Shown here piece by piece: positions 1 to 9,721 of a stretch of DNA of 64,000 nucleotides. Position 1 is the stretch's first letter. Each line of letters starts with the position of its first letter. The translations under genes and the position numbers were made by a program. Origin of the DNA: Idiomarina aquatica (GTDB lineage: Bacteria > Pseudomonadota > Gammaproteobacteria > Enterobacterales > Alteromonadaceae); contig NZ_SNXI01000001.1 of the NCBI RefSeq assembly GCF_004362895.1, forward strand, positions 248,001-312,000, in the 5' to 3' direction. The notes under the pieces were generated by a model. The model saw nothing but the letters and a program-made list of their open reading frames with translations. It was not told the DNA's origin and made no database searches.

Positions 1-2
1 CG

Positions 3-1322
3 GCCCAGCTGGTCTGGCCGGAATTAAACTTCAACACGCCCTGGCTTACGTACTCTCGGCTGCGTCCGTTGCATACCAATGCAGTAATATTCGCATTTGG
101 TACCAGCGCCCTTTTTGCTACCTCTTACTACGTGGTACAAAAAACCTGTCGCACACGTCTATTTTCGGACAAATTAGCCTCGTTTACCTTCTGGGGTTGG
201 CAGGCTGTTATCGTCGCAGCAGTCATTACGTTACCCTTAGGTCTGACCAGCACTAAAGAATACGCTGAGTTAGAGTGGCCTATCGATATTTTGATTGCGG
301 TGACCTGGATCGCCTACGCCATTGTTTTCTTTGGCACGCTGGCTATTCGCAAAACGTCTCACATCTACGTAGCGAACTGGTTCTATGGTGGCTTTATCGT
401 GGTTATCGCGATGCTGCACATTGTTAACAGCATGGCCGTGCCAGTAACTTTTACCAAGTCATACTCGATGTACTCCGGTGCCGTCGATGCGATGATTCAA
501 TGGTGGTATGGTCACAACGCGGTTGGCTTCCTGCTGACAGCTGGGTTCCTGGGTATGATGTATTACTTTGTACCGAAACAAGCTGAGCGTCCGGTCTATT
601 CTTACCGTCTATCAGTGGTGCATTTCTGGGCGTTGATTTCGCTCTACATCTGGGCTGGTCCTCACCATCTACACTACACTGCTCTGCCTGACTGGACTCA
701 GTCACTGGGTATGGTGATGTCAGTTATCTTGTTTGTTCCTTCATGGGGCGGCATGATCAACGGTATCATGACGCTGTCTGGTGCTTGGCATAAACTGCGC
801 ACCGACCCGATTCTGCGCTTCCTGATTGTGTCGCTGTCGTTCTACGGTATGTCGACCTTCGAAGGTCCGATGATGGCAATCAAATCGGTTAACGCGCTTT
901 CGCACTACACCGACTGGACTGTGGGTCACGTTCACTCTGGCGCATTAGGTTGGGTTGCGATGATCACCATTGGTTCGATGTACTATCTAGTACCGCGTTT
1001 GTTCAACCAAAAACAGATCCACAGCGTTAAACTCGTCAACGTGCACTTCTGGTTGCACACCATTGGCGTGGTTTTCTATATCGTCTCAATGTGGATTTCG
1101 GGTGTTATGCAAGGTTTGATGTGGCGTGCAACCAACGCCGACGGTACGCTCACGTACAGTTTTGTCGAGAGTGTACAGGCTTCTTACCCGTTTTGGGCAG
1201 GACGCTTCGTCGGTGGTGTATTCATCGTGGTTGGTATGTTGCTTATGGCGTACAACTGTTATCAAACTATTCAGGCGGGTCGTCGCGAGACTGCTGCCGG
1301 TAACGTCATTCAAACGGCCTAA
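3..1322 (+). CDS. ccoN: cbb3-type cytochrome c oxidase subunit I (5' end outside window)
   Basis: Catalytic subunit of the inner-membrane cbb3 oxidase, a high-affinity terminal oxidase that reduces O2 and pumps protons. The frame is already open at base 3, and the TTG at 69 is an internal leucine codon rather than a start, so the gene begins before the window. Heme and CuB ligand motifs are visible: W-W-Y-G-H-N (about 501-518), A-G-P-H-H-L-H (about 651-675) and V-G-H-V-H-S (about 921-938), among many hydrophobic helices. The stop is 12 bp before ccoO, and the order ccoN-O-Q-P is canonical. Identity is secure; only the N-terminus is missing. Confidence 0.97.
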   Translation, partial: AQLVWPELNFNTPWLTYSRLRPLHTNAVIFAFGTSALFATSYYVVQKTCRTRLFSDKLASFTFWGWQAVIVAAVITLPLGLTSTKEYAELEWPIDILIAVTWIAYAIVFFGTLAIRKTSHIYVANWFYGGFIVVIAMLHIVNSMAVPVTFTKSYSMYSGAVDAMIQWWYGHNAVGFLLTAGFLGMMYYFVPKQAERPVYSYRLSVVHFWALISLYIWAGPHHLHYTALPDWTQSLGMVMSVILFVPSWGGMINGIMTLSGAWHKLRTDPILRFLIVSLSFYGMSTFEGPMMAIKSVNALSHYTDWTVGHVHSGALGWVAMITIGSMYYLVPRLFNQKQIHSVKLVNVHFWLHTIGVVFYIVSMWISGVMQGLMWRATNADGTLTYSFVESVQASYPFWAGRFVGGVFIVVGMLLMAYNCYQTIQAGRRETAAGNVIQTA

Positions 1323-1334
1323 GGAGACTAACAG

Positions 1335-1946
1335 ATGAAACACGAATTTGTCGAAAAGCACCTGGGTTGGTTGTCTGTTTTGATGATTTTGGCGGTATCC
1401 ATCGGTGGTATCGTACAAATCACGCCGCTGCTGTTCCAAAGCCAGGTTCAGGAGCCGATTAAGGGTCTTGAGCCTTATACAGCACTCGAACTGGAAGGTC
1501 GTGATATTTACATCCGCGAAGGCTGTGTACAGTGCCATAGTCAAATGATTCGTCCTTTCCGGGCAGAAACCGAGCGTTATGGTCATTACTCGTTAGCTGG
1601 TGAGCACGTTTGGGAATTCCCGTTCCTTTGGGGGTCTAAGCGCACCGGACCTGATTTGGCTCGTGTTGGCGGTCGTTATAGTGACGAATGGCATTACGTA
1701 CACTTAATGAACCCGCGTAACGTGGTGCCGGAATCAAATATGCCGGCCTTTCCGTGGTTAGCGGAAAACACGCTAACCGGTGAAGATACTGCTAAAAAGA
1801 TTCAAGTGATGAAACGACTTGGTGTTCCTTACACTGAAGAAGACATTGCTGGCGCTAAACAGGCAGTACAAGGCAAAACTGAAATGGAAGCGCTCATTGC
1901 TTACCTGCAATCATTAGGTACTGCGTTATCAAAGGCTGATAAGTAA
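1335..1946 (+). CDS. ccoO: cbb3-type cytochrome c oxidase subunit II (mono-heme)
   Basis: Membrane-anchored mono-heme cytochrome c subunit that passes electrons to CcoN. The 203-residue length is normal for the family. There is one N-terminal membrane helix (about residues 11-34), and the heme-binding C-V-Q-C-H is at residues 64-68, followed by the family-typical S-Q-M-I-R-P. A GGAG ribosome-binding site precedes the ATG. The stop codon overlaps the start of ccoQ (TAATG), which implies translational coupling inside the ccoNOQP operon. Confidence 0.97.
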   Translation: MKHEFVEKHLGWLSVLMILAVSIGGIVQITPLLFQSQVQEPIKGLEPYTALELEGRDIYIREGCVQCHSQMIRPFRAETERYGHYSLAGEHVWEFPFLWGSKRTGPDLARVGGRYSDEWHYVHLMNPRNVVPESNMPAFPWLAENTLTGEDTAKKIQVMKRLGVPYTEEDIAGAKQAVQGKTEMEALIAYLQSLGTALSKADK

Positions 1947-2140
1947 TGGGTTTTGGTGAATGGCACGGCATTTGGACGGTTATCATACTGGTCTTATTTT
2001 TGGCCATTGTAGGATGGTCGTTCTTTAGCCGCCGCGCAAAAAAACAATTTGATGAAGCTGCTAATTCAATATTTGAAGAAGAAAACGCAGAATCATCAGT
2101 AAAGGACAGCGACAAACCGGAGTCGAAGAAAGATGAGTAG
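1946..2140 (+). CDS. ccoQ: cbb3-type oxidase subunit CcoQ
   Basis: Small single-span membrane protein of 64 residues, encoded between ccoO and ccoP as in canonical operons. One hydrophobic helix (about residues 9-27) is followed by R-R-A-K-K and a very acidic tail, the usual CcoQ layout. The family stabilises CcoP in the complex. It overlaps ccoO by one base and ccoP by eight bases. Sequence conservation in this family is low, so the call rests on position, size and topology. Confidence 0.9.
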   Translation: MGFGEWHGIWTVIILVLFLAIVGWSFFSRRAKKQFDEAANSIFEEENAESSVKDSDKPESKKDE

Positions 2141-3083
2141 CTTCTGGAGTGCATGGATAATCGTTCTGACATTAGCAACCCTGGTCGTATTGATCTGGTT
2201 GTTACGCTGGAACATGAAGAACTACACCCACATCGAAGAAGGTCAGGAAATGGACCATGAATTCGATGGAATTGTAGAGATTAATAACCCATTACCTAAG
2301 TGGTGGACCTATTTATTCTGGGCTTGCTTTGCCTGGGGCTTTCTGTATTTAGCGCTCTACCCTGGCTTAGGTAATTTTCAAGGCTTGTTGGGCTGGAAGA
2401 GCTCTAACCAGGACGTGCGCTCACTGGAAGAGTCTCGTCAGGCGATGCAGCAAGCGCATGAAGACGGCATGCTGGTCGAATACGACCGTGCGGTCCGCGA
2501 TGCAGAAGAAAAGTACGGACCTATCTTTGAAGCTTTTGCGGAGCAACCAATTCCACAACTGGCTAAAAACGAAGATGCACTAGACGTAGGTCAGCGTTTA
2601 TTCCTGCAAAACTGTGCTCAGTGTCATGGCTCTAATGCCATGGGTGGTCCGGGCTTCCCTAACCTGACCGACGATGATTGGTTATATGGTGGTGAACCCA
2701 ACGATATCAAAACGAGTCTGTTGCAGGGCCGTCAAGGTGCTATGCCGGCGTTTGGCGAGCAATTCACTGATCAGCAAATCACCGAGTTAGCACACTACGT
2801 AGCTAGCTTGAGTGGTCGCAACGTGGATCCTGCACTTGCTGAAGCCGGACAACAGAACTATGCCGTATGTGCGGCATGCCATGGTCAGAATGGTAAAGGT
2901 AACCAACAATTGGGCGCACCAAACCTTACCGATAATATCTGGTTGTATGGTGGTTCAATTAATAAAATTGAAGAAACTCTGCAGCATGGTCGAAATGGCG
3001 TGATGCCGGCATGGAAAGATATTCTCGGAGAGGATAAAATCCATGTGGTATCGGCTTACATTTACAGCTTGTCAAACGACTAA
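2133..3083 (+). CDS. ccoP: cbb3-type cytochrome c oxidase subunit III (di-heme)
   Basis: Di-heme cytochrome c subunit, the electron entry point of the cbb3 oxidase. Its 316 residues comprise two N-terminal membrane helices (about 5-25 and 57-78), a linker, and two cytochrome c domains with C-A-Q-C-H at 161-165 and C-A-A-C-H at 246-250. Each domain has a downstream M-P-A motif supplying the likely axial Met. It is translationally coupled to ccoQ by an 8-bp overlap. A strong intrinsic terminator follows 17 bp after the stop and separates the structural operon from the assembly genes. Confidence 0.97.
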   Translation: MSSFWSAWIIVLTLATLVVLIWLLRWNMKNYTHIEEGQEMDHEFDGIVEINNPLPKWWTYLFWACFAWGFLYLALYPGLGNFQGLLGWKSSNQDVRSLEESRQAMQQAHEDGMLVEYDRAVRDAEEKYGPIFEAFAEQPIPQLAKNEDALDVGQRLFLQNCAQCHGSNAMGGPGFPNLTDDDWLYGGEPNDIKTSLLQGRQGAMPAFGEQFTDQQITELAHYVASLSGRNVDPALAEAGQQNYAVCAACHGQNGKGNQQLGAPNLTDNIWLYGGSINKIEETLQHGRNGVMPAWKDILGEDKIHVVSAYIYSLSND

Positions 3084-3100
3084 CTGTTCATTGTTGTGTA

Positions 3101-3125
3101 AACCCCGCTACGGCGGGGTTTTTTG
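3101..3125 (+). terminator. intrinsic terminator after ccoNOQP
   Basis: An 8-bp perfect stem (AACCCCGC / GCGGGGTT) with a 4-nt loop is followed by a T run. It lies between ccoP and fixH, so the oxidase structural genes and the assembly genes are probably separate transcription units, or joined only by readthrough. Confidence 0.9.
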
Positions 3126-3140
3126 TATGAGGTAGTTATT

Positions 3141-3638
3141 ATGGTGAAGCCTTGGTATAAGCAGTTTTGGCCGTGGTTTTTAATATCAGTGCCGGTGGTA
3201 GTAATGATTGTATGCGCGATCATCATTTACCTGGCGGTGACGCAAGGCAACTTCTCGATGGTTGTTGACGATTACTATAAAAAGGGTAAAACCATTAACG
3301 CCGTTATTGAGCACGTTGAGCGAGCTCAGGAACTGAATATTTCGTTTGAATTTAAAGCTGATGATGAGCAACTGGCACTGCGTTATAAAAGTGGTGCACC
3401 CGAGCAGTTAGCAGCACTTAGTGTTAAATTCGTGCACGCAACAGATGCTGCAAAAGATTTTAGTCGACGGGTTACGGTAGCGGCGGACGGCATTTATCGT
3501 ACCGATATTCCGGCCAACATCGATGGTCGTTGGACGGTTACAATTGAACCTTTCGACAGACAATGGAAAGTGAGCCAGAAGTATACCTTACCGGCGATAG
3601 ACTGGACGCTGGTAGAACCCCTCCTGTATGGCGTTTAA
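3141..3638 (+). CDS. ccoH: FixH/CcoH family cbb3 oxidase assembly protein
   Basis: Membrane-anchored periplasmic assembly factor for cbb3 oxidase. I chose the ATG at 3141 (protein begins M-V-K-P-W) over an upstream TTG at 3123, because a GAGG ribosome-binding site at 3129-3132 serves the ATG and the TTG falls in the terminator. The product is about 165 residues, with an N-terminal helix (about 9-32) and a soluble beta-rich domain containing D-D-Y-Y-K-K-G-K, a FixH family hallmark. No ccoG lies between ccoP and this gene, although that position is common in other genomes. ccoI follows 18 bp later. Confidence 0.92.
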   Translation: MVKPWYKQFWPWFLISVPVVVMIVCAIIIYLAVTQGNFSMVVDDYYKKGKTINAVIEHVERAQELNISFEFKADDEQLALRYKSGAPEQLAALSVKFVHATDAAKDFSRRVTVAADGIYRTDIPANIDGRWTVTIEPFDRQWKVSQKYTLPAIDWTLVEPLLYGV

Positions 3639-3656
3639 TAAGGTTCGGTTGTACTA

Positions 3657-6059
3657 ATGCAGGAACTCCCTAAAGACGCATGTTTTCATTGTCTGCAGCC
3701 CATTCCGCGTGGCGTCGAGCTAACCGTTGATTATGAGCAGCAGCCCCGGCGGGTATGCTGCGCTGGCTGTCAGGCCGTTGCCGAAACGATTATTGAACAT
3801 GGCCTGAGCGCTTATTACAAACACCGTGATCTGGATAAGCCACAGCAAACACCGATACTCCCGGATGAACTGAACAACCTTGATGTTTATGATCACCCCG
3901 ATGTACAACGTGAGTTTGTGCGGGTACTCGACGGTGACATGCAACAGGCCGCGCTTACCGTATCCAATATCACCTGCTCAGCTTGTGCCTGGCTGATTGA
4001 ACGAGAGTTACAGGCAATTACCGGTGTTGATAAAGCGGTAGTTAATTTATCCAGCCAACGGCTACAGGTCACCTGGGACCCGAATCAGGTATCGGTGAGC
4101 GAAATGATCAAGCGCCTGGCCGGGATCGGATATCAGGCGTTACCCTTTCAGCCAAACCAGCAAGAACAACAGTTTAGCCGCCAGCGCAAAGGTTTTATTC
4201 GACGCCTTGGTTTAGCCGGCCTGGCGACGATGCAAGTTATGATGCTGGCATTTGCGCTCTATTTTGGCGTGGTCAGTGACTTAGACGAAACGACCCGCGA
4301 TTATATCTGGGCGGTAAGCCTGGTATTTGCAACACCGGTAATTTTATACAGTGCCCAGCCTTTTTATATGGGGGCATTGCGTGCACTGCAGGCCAAGCAG
4401 CTGAATATGGACGTGCCGGTGAGCATTGCCCTGCTTGGCGCATATACCGCCAGCGTTTATGCGGTATTTAAGGGTACCGGCGAGGTATACTTTGAATCCA
4501 TATCGATGTTTACGTTTTTCCTGCTTTCAGGTCGCTACCTTGAGCTGTTAGCAAAAGAACGGGCACTGCGTTTTGCCACCAACCGACTTACCTTAATGCC
4601 GCAGTTAGCAACGCGTGAAACCGAGCAAGGTAACGAATCAATTGCTGTTAAGCAGTTACAGCAAGGCGATGTTATTGTCGTTAATCCGGGTGAAACGATC
4701 GCAGCGGACGGCGAACTATTGTCCGCAGAAGCCTGGGTTGACGAGAGTCTGCTAAGTGGTGAAAGTCTGCCTAACCGGCGCATAAAAGGCCAGACCGTGG
4801 TTGCCGGTAGTATCAATCAACAATCAGCAATTCGAATAAGAGTAACTGCGGCGGCACAACAAACGGTACTTGCCGGCATCGTTGCCATGCAGGACTCAGC
4901 ACTGGCCGAAAAGCCTCAGGTGCAACAAGTCATTGATAAAGTCGCTGGTTACTTTGTCAGTGGTATCTTAGTTATTGCCACCCTCACCTTTTTAAGTTGG
5001 TGGTGGATTCAACCCGAACACGCGCTTTGGGTAACCTTGGCGGTGTTGGTTGCGACCTGCCCTTGTGCACTGTCACTGGCTGCGCCGACGGCGATTACCG
5101 GCACCATACATCGGCTTAATCGTCAGGGTATTTTGGTAAAAGGCGCGCAGGTGCTTGAATCGGTTAAATCACTGGATGTAGTTTGCTTTGATAAAACCGG
5201 TACCTTAACCGAGGGCAAGTTCAAATTGGTTGATCGCATTGATGTTGCTGATATTGAATACACCAACGCGTTGATCTCGGGCATGGAGGCATTTTCTGAA
5301 CACCCTCTGGCGTTACCGCTTAAACATCTTAGTGACCGGCCCTACGGTTTTGAGCAGCAAATACAACTGGTAGCCGGAATGGGATTGGAAGCAGTCACCA
5401 ATAAAGGTGAACATTTACGCTTGGGTAGCGCCGAGTTTATCCGACAGTGGTTGCCTGAGGCTGACATTGAGCCCGGCTATAATGTTATTTTAGCGAGCCA
5501 GTCGCAGGTACTGGCACAACTTAAAGTTGAAGATGAATTACGCGAAGATGCGGCCGCGACCATTAACAAGCTTCATCGGCTTGGCGTTCAAACTCAATTG
5601 ATTAGCGGCGACGATATGTCGCGGGTCAAACTGGTTGCTGAACAACTCGGAATACACGAGTATTACGGGCAACAAAAGCCCGACGACAAGCTGACTTTAA
5701 TCAAGCAGTTGCAGCAACAAGGCAAAACCGTGTGGATGGTTGGTGATGGCTTAAATGATGGTCCGGTGCTGGCCCAGGCACATTTGTCGATGACCTTTGC
5801 CAACGCCTCTGATTTAGCGAAAACCGCCGCCGATGTGGTCATACTGTCCAATAAACTGGGTAGCGTTTACGATGTCATTGAAAGTGCGCAAAAGTCTCGT
5901 GTTATCATGCGGCAAAATTTTAGTTGGGCGTTACTTTACAATGTATCGGTTTTGCCGGTCGCCGCATTAGGTCTAATCGCGCCCTGGGCTGCAGCATTAG
6001 GCATGTCATTAAGTTCGCTGTTGGTCATTGCTAACTCGTTGAGGTTATATCGCGAATGA
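3657..6059 (+). CDS. ccoI: Cu(+)-translocating P1B-ATPase for cbb3 oxidase assembly
   Basis: Inner-membrane P-type ATPase that exports Cu(I) for insertion into the CcoN binuclear centre (CcoI/FixI/CopA2 type). Of its 800 residues, the N-terminus has the CcoI-type Cys-rich segment (C9, C12, C34, C35, C38) and a heavy-metal-associated domain with C-S-A-C at 107-110. The ion site C-P-C is at 468-470, the phosphorylated Asp D512 is in D-K-T-G-T-L-T, an S-E-H-P motif follows, and G-D-G-L-N-D is near 696. About eight membrane helices are present. Its stop overlaps ccoS by 4 bp. The extra N-terminal cysteines distinguish it from detoxifying CopA. Confidence 0.96.
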   Translation: MQELPKDACFHCLQPIPRGVELTVDYEQQPRRVCCAGCQAVAETIIEHGLSAYYKHRDLDKPQQTPILPDELNNLDVYDHPDVQREFVRVLDGDMQQAALTVSNITCSACAWLIERELQAITGVDKAVVNLSSQRLQVTWDPNQVSVSEMIKRLAGIGYQALPFQPNQQEQQFSRQRKGFIRRLGLAGLATMQVMMLAFALYFGVVSDLDETTRDYIWAVSLVFATPVILYSAQPFYMGALRALQAKQLNMDVPVSIALLGAYTASVYAVFKGTGEVYFESISMFTFFLLSGRYLELLAKERALRFATNRLTLMPQLATRETEQGNESIAVKQLQQGDVIVVNPGETIAADGELLSAEAWVDESLLSGESLPNRRIKGQTVVAGSINQQSAIRIRVTAAAQQTVLAGIVAMQDSALAEKPQVQQVIDKVAGYFVSGILVIATLTFLSWWWIQPEHALWVTLAVLVATCPCALSLAAPTAITGTIHRLNRQGILVKGAQVLESVKSLDVVCFDKTGTLTEGKFKLVDRIDVADIEYTNALISGMEAFSEHPLALPLKHLSDRPYGFEQQIQLVAGMGLEAVTNKGEHLRLGSAEFIRQWLPEADIEPGYNVILASQSQVLAQLKVEDELREDAAATINKLHRLGVQTQLISGDDMSRVKLVAEQLGIHEYYGQQKPDDKLTLIKQLQQQGKTVWMVGDGLNDGPVLAQAHLSMTFANASDLAKTAADVVILSNKLGSVYDVIESAQKSRVIMRQNFSWALLYNVSVLPVAALGLIAPWAAALGMSLSSLLVIANSLRLYRE

Positions 6060-6259
6060 GTGTAATTTACGCATTAATTCCGGTTGCAATTCTATTTGTG
6101 ATTCTGGCCGTCGTTATTTTCTTTTGGGCGGTCAAGTCCAATCAATTCGAAGATATTGAGCGCGAAGGCATGCGCATTCTGCTCGATGACGACGAAGAAC
6201 AAACTCAGCAACAGCAACAATCAGCTAATAAAAAAGCGGATGATGAATCAAAACATTGA
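6056..6259 (+). CDS. ccoS: cbb3-type oxidase assembly protein CcoS
   Basis: Short membrane protein of 67 residues needed for cofactor insertion into cbb3 oxidase. One N-terminal helix (about 4-26) is followed by the CcoS hallmark W-A-V-K-S-N-Q-F-E-D, an acidic run and a Gln-rich tail. The start overlaps the ccoI stop (ATGA), and the next gene starts inside the ccoS 3' end. Order and motif make the call secure. Confidence 0.93.
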   Translation: MSVIYALIPVAILFVILAVVIFFWAVKSNQFEDIEREGMRILLDDDEEQTQQQQQSANKKADDESKH

Positions 6260-6893
6260 CGTAATAACTGCCTTTATTATGGGATTGGCGGGAGCCGGCC
6301 ACTGTTTGGCAATGTGCGGCGGTATTGCCAGTGCCATTGGTGTGCAGCAGCGCGGGCTTAATATTGTGCTGTATAACCTCGGCCGCATGTCATCCTATAT
6401 TCTGTTGGGCGTGATTGTCGGTGGTGCGATTGCATTAATAGCCCCGGACTCACCGCATACTACAATCATCCTGCGCTGGCTTGCGGTCGCGTTTTTGTTC
6501 GCGCTGGGGCTTTACTTTACCGGTTGGTGGCCGGTATTAAGCCAACTGGAGCGCGCAGCAAAACCCCTTTGGCAAGTCATTAAAAAACTAGCACCGCAGC
6601 AGCGCGGCGGCACCCTGAGCGTATTTTTTGCCGGCGCGGTATGGGGCTGGTTACCGTGCGGACTGGTTTATAGTGCATTAAGTTATGCCGCGGTTAGTGG
6701 TAGCGCTGTGCAGGGAGGCTTGTTGATGGCCGCTTTTGCTATTGGTACCTTCCCCGCTATGATCGGTGCCGGTTATTTTAGCCACTCATTACGCACGATA
6801 CTGCAAGCTCAGGGTTTTCGTACGGCTATTGGTGTCTTATTGTTGATTTACGCGCTGTGGACCGCGCTTACACTAATCCGACCTCATTTTTAA
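6243..6893 (+). CDS. TauE/SafE-type exporter-family membrane protein linked to cbb3 genes
   Basis: Polytopic membrane protein of the COG2836 (sulfite exporter TauE/SafE-like) group, often found directly after ccoS. I take a start near 6243 (M-N-Q-N-I-D; an adjacent ATG lies at 6240), giving about 216 residues. The longer upstream frame only shadows ccoS. Motifs include G-A-G-H-C-L-A-M-C-G-G near the N-terminus and W-G-W-L-P-C-G-L-V-Y in the second half, two inverted repeats typical of the group. About six helices are visible. The Cys/His motifs fit a metal or redox role in oxidase maturation, but the substrate is not established. Confidence 0.85.
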   Translation: MNQNIDVITAFIMGLAGAGHCLAMCGGIASAIGVQQRGLNIVLYNLGRMSSYILLGVIVGGAIALIAPDSPHTTIILRWLAVAFLFALGLYFTGWWPVLSQLERAAKPLWQVIKKLAPQQRGGTLSVFFAGAVWGWLPCGLVYSALSYAAVSGSAVQGGLLMAAFAIGTFPAMIGAGYFSHSLRTILQAQGFRTAIGVLLLIYALWTALTLIRPHF

Positions 6894-6978
6894 CGATTTT
6901 TTGTCGGCGATCACTAGGTAGTCCGCATTATCTAAGCTAATCTTTAGGTTAGACTCTTAATCGTAAAAGGTAACCGTT

Positions 6979-7905
6979 ATGGATGCTTTCCGTCATATTC
7001 TGGTGGTTGTTGATCCCGCTGATGAGCAACACAAAGCCATTAATCGTGCGCTGCATATGGCGCGCCTGAGTGATGCGCGGCTGACCTTGTTTTTATCGAT
7101 TTACGATTTCTCTTACGAAATGACAACCATGCTGTCACGGGAGGAGCGCGATACCATGCGCGCTAATCTTATCGCAGACCGAAAAGCCTGGCTCACCGAT
7201 GTGCTTGCTGACTACGATACCACTGAAGTGAGAATGGACATTGAAGTGGTCTGGCATAATCGTCCATTCGAAGCCATTATAGAAACCGTCATAAGACACG
7301 GTCACGACCTTATCATTAAAGCGTCGCAAGTTAAGTCCAGTCTACAAAATTTGTTATTTACACCCACGGACTGGCATCTATTACGCAAAGCGCCCTGTGC
7401 AGTATTACTGGTAAAAGAGCATGCCTGGCCCCAGCATGGTCAGATTATTGCTGCGGTACACAGCGGCTCTGACGAAGTTCATCACGAAAGTTTGAACCAA
7501 CGTGTTATCGAACATGCAGAAGCCATGAGTCACGTATTAAAGGCCAGCGTGCATTTGGTCAACGCCTATCCGGGCGCGCCCGTTAACGTGGCAGTCGAAA
7601 TCCCCGAATTCGACGTTACCCAATATACCGAAGAGCTACAGCATCACCATCAACATAAAATGCGTGAGCTGGGGCGCCGTTATCAAATCGGCGAAAAGCA
7701 ACAACATGTCGCGCAGGGCCTGCCGGAGCAAGTTATTCCGGAGTTCTCGGAAAAGCTGGATGCAGAACTGGTTGTTATGGGAACCATTGGACGCACCGGC
7801 ATTAGCGCCGCACTGCTGGGCAATACCGCCGAGCACGTATTAGAGCAATTAAATTGCGATGTGCTGGCCGTTAAGCCGGAAGATTTTGTTAGTCCGCTAG
7901 CCTAA
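6979..7905 (+). CDS. uspE: universal stress protein UspE (tandem Usp domains)
   Basis: Cytoplasmic tandem universal stress protein of 308 residues, the normal UspE length. Two Usp domains are visible (about 1-150 and 155-305). The second ends with V-M-G-T-I-G-R-T-G and G-N-T-A-E-H-V-L, the nucleotide-binding type signature. In many gammaproteobacteria an fnr/etrA gene sits next to uspE and ttcA; here none lies between the exporter gene and uspE. A GGTAACC ribosome-binding region precedes the ATG. Precise function in this organism is unknown. Confidence 0.92.
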   Translation: MDAFRHILVVVDPADEQHKAINRALHMARLSDARLTLFLSIYDFSYEMTTMLSREERDTMRANLIADRKAWLTDVLADYDTTEVRMDIEVVWHNRPFEAIIETVIRHGHDLIIKASQVKSSLQNLLFTPTDWHLLRKAPCAVLLVKEHAWPQHGQIIAAVHSGSDEVHHESLNQRVIEHAEAMSHVLKASVHLVNAYPGAPVNVAVEIPEFDVTQYTEELQHHHQHKMRELGRRYQIGEKQQHVAQGLPEQVIPEFSEKLDAELVVMGTIGRTGISAALLGNTAEHVLEQLNCDVLAVKPEDFVSPLA

Positions 7906-7974
7906 GCTGCTTGCTGTCAGGTATAATCCCGCGCTGTTTTATAGGTGAGTAACAATTAGCAAACGAATGGGTTA

Positions 7975-8883
7975 ATGATGGCGGCAACGGCAGAGCAAAA
8001 ATACGCATTTAATAAACTGCAAAAACGTATTCGACGGGAGACCGGCAAAGCGATAGAGCAGTTTGGCATGATTGAAGCCGGTGACAAAATCATGGTTTGT
8101 TTGTCCGGCGGCAAAGATAGCTACACGCTGCTCGATACCCTCCTCTATTTGCAACGCGTTGCGCCAATTCAATTTGAGCTGGTGGCGGTTAATCTTGATC
8201 AAAAACAGCCTGGCTTTCCGGAACACGTGTTACCGGAATACTTAAAGGACTTAGGTGTAGCCTACGAAATCGTTGAGGAAGACACCTACAGCATTGTTAA
8301 GGACAAAATCCCGGAAGGCAAAACCACCTGTTCGTTGTGTTCGCGATTGCGTCGCGGGATCCTATACAAAACCGCGAAACGCTTAGGCGCAACCAAGATA
8401 GCACTAGGCCATCACCGGGATGACATGATCGAAACACTGTTTTTAAATATGTTTCATGGTGGCAAGCTCAAGTCGATGCCACCGAAATTAGTTAGTGACA
8501 ATGGCGAACACGTGGTGATTCGACCACTGGCGTTTTGCCGGGAAAAAGACATTGCTCGCTATGCCGATGCCATGGCCTTTCCGATTATTCCCTGCAACCT
8601 CTGTGGTTCACAGGAAAATTTACAGCGCAAACACATCAAGCAAATGTTGAATGACTGGGACAAGCGTTTTCCCGGTCGCATCGAAAGCCTGTTTACAGCG
8701 ATGCAAAACGTGACTCCATCACATCTAGCCGATGCCTCGCTATTTGACTTTAAAGCAGTGGAAGCAACCGGCGTGGCGGATGAGAATGGAGATACGGCGT
8801 TTGATGCGCCGCCATTTACTGAAACAAAAAAAGGGCCGCAAAGCGACCCCGTTAATACCATTAAGATTACGCAAATCGCCTAG
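7975..8883 (+). CDS. ttcA: tRNA-cytidine(32) 2-sulfurtransferase TtcA
   Basis: Fe-S dependent PP-loop enzyme that thiolates C32 in certain tRNAs. Of its 302 residues, the PP-loop S-G-G-K-D-S is at 44-49, and cysteines C119/C122 and C207/C210 sit in the family's cluster and thiolation positions. Two adjacent ATGs (7975, 7978) could serve as start. The final 60 bp also carry the terminator of the convergent Bax-like gene, and the two stop codons overlap (8880-8883). Confidence 0.96.
   Translation: MMAATAEQKYAFNKLQKRIRRETGKAIEQFGMIEAGDKIMVCLSGGKDSYTLLDTLLYLQRVAPIQFELVAVNLDQKQPGFPEHVLPEYLKDLGVAYEIVEEDTYSIVKDKIPEGKTTCSLCSRLRRGILYKTAKRLGATKIALGHHRDDMIETLFLNMFHGGKLKSMPPKLVSDNGEHVVIRPLAFCREKDIARYADAMAFPIIPCNLCGSQENLQRKHIKQMLNDWDKRFPGRIESLFTAMQNVTPSHLADASLFDFKAVEATGVADENGDTAFDAPPFTETKKGPQSDPVNTIKITQIA
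8826..8850 (-). terminator. intrinsic terminator of the Bax-like gene, inside ttcA
   Basis: Read on the minus strand, GGGTCGC-TTT-GCGGCCC forms a 7-bp stem (one G-U pair in RNA) followed by seven T residues. It lies downstream of the minus-strand stop at 8880 and within the plus-strand ttcA reading frame, so it terminates the convergent transcript while encoding TtcA C-terminal residues. Confidence 0.8.
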
Positions 8884-9719
8884 TTGGCGGTTTGCTCCTG
8901 GCTTTGTTTTACCGCGTTAACGATGGGTCGGTTAACACGGATCATTGCCTGTAGTTCGTCAATGTATTCGTCACCGCGCTCAGAGTAACTGCCCAAGCCT
9001 TCAACCAGTTCAATCGCTCTTAGCTCTTGATCGCGAAGTCGCTTACGCTCGCGTAATAGACGCAGGTCAGCGTAAGGCGGATGGGTGTTAATGTTACGCA
9101 TGTAGCTGCGCACTGACTGATTTACCGAGTCAAACTTTGCTACTTCATAAATTTGGTCTTCCGGTCGTTGAGCAGGAATAATCCCACAGCCTTCGCGGTA
9201 GCACCATTGGCCAAACAAATTTAATCCTTGTTGGGCGAAGCGTGACGTTCCCCAGGCAGACTCATTGGCTGCCTGCACTAACACCATCATTTCTGGCACA
9301 ATATCGACACGGCGTTTAAGCAACGCAAACTGTTCCTCGGCCGGCAAGCTCGGGTCAACTTCGTAGTAGCCCACCATTTGCGCCAACTGCGCACGATCAG
9401 CGTCCGAGATCATATTTGCCTTGTAGTTCTCTTCGATTTCAAACAGCTTTGCGCGCATGTGTAAAATGCGTAGGTTTTCCGCCTCTATCAGCGGCAATAA
9501 ATAGCCGAAGAATTCCGATTTTTTCTGTTGCACGTCGGTGTATTGCGAAAAGTCCGGTAGCTCGTCATAGACGCCCAGCTTTGGCACGGGCGGTAGTCCT
9601 TCAACCCTAATTTGCCCGGCTTCAGGTCGTTCGAACTCTGTTGTAAATGGCAGAAGTAAAGCGAGCAAGCTTACAATGATAAAAAATACAATAAATGCAA
9701 TGCGCATAGTCAGCCTCAA
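8880..9719 (-). CDS. Bax-like glucosaminidase-domain protein
   Basis: Probable inner-membrane-anchored peptidoglycan glucosaminidase of the Bax family, 279 residues. It has an N-terminal membrane segment (about 5-25), an alpha-helical middle, then a Glucosaminidase domain (about 140-270). The putative catalytic Glu is E153 in [11 protein letters not shown], followed by N-L-F-G-Q-W-C. It is preceded by a membrane-protein gene 2 bp upstream on the same strand, probably one operon. Physiological substrate is inferred from the domain only. Confidence 0.88.
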   Translation of the reverse strand: MRLTMRIAFIVFFIIVSLLALLLPFTTEFERPEAGQIRVEGLPPVPKLGVYDELPDFSQYTDVQQKKSEFFGYLLPLIEAENLRILHMRAKLFEIEENYKANMISDADRAQLAQMVGYYEVDPSLPAEEQFALLKRRVDIVPEMMVLVQAANESAWGTSRFAQQGLNLFGQWCYREGCGIIPAQRPEDQIYEVAKFDSVNQSVRSYMRNINTHPPYADLRLLRERKRLRDQELRAIELVEGLGSYSERGDEYIDELQAMIRVNRPIVNAVKQSQEQTAN

Positions 9720-9721
9720 TA

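Noticed and set aside
69-71. TTG at 69 as a ccoN start codon
   Set aside because: The frame is open upstream to base 3 and encodes typical CcoN residues, so this is an internal leucine.
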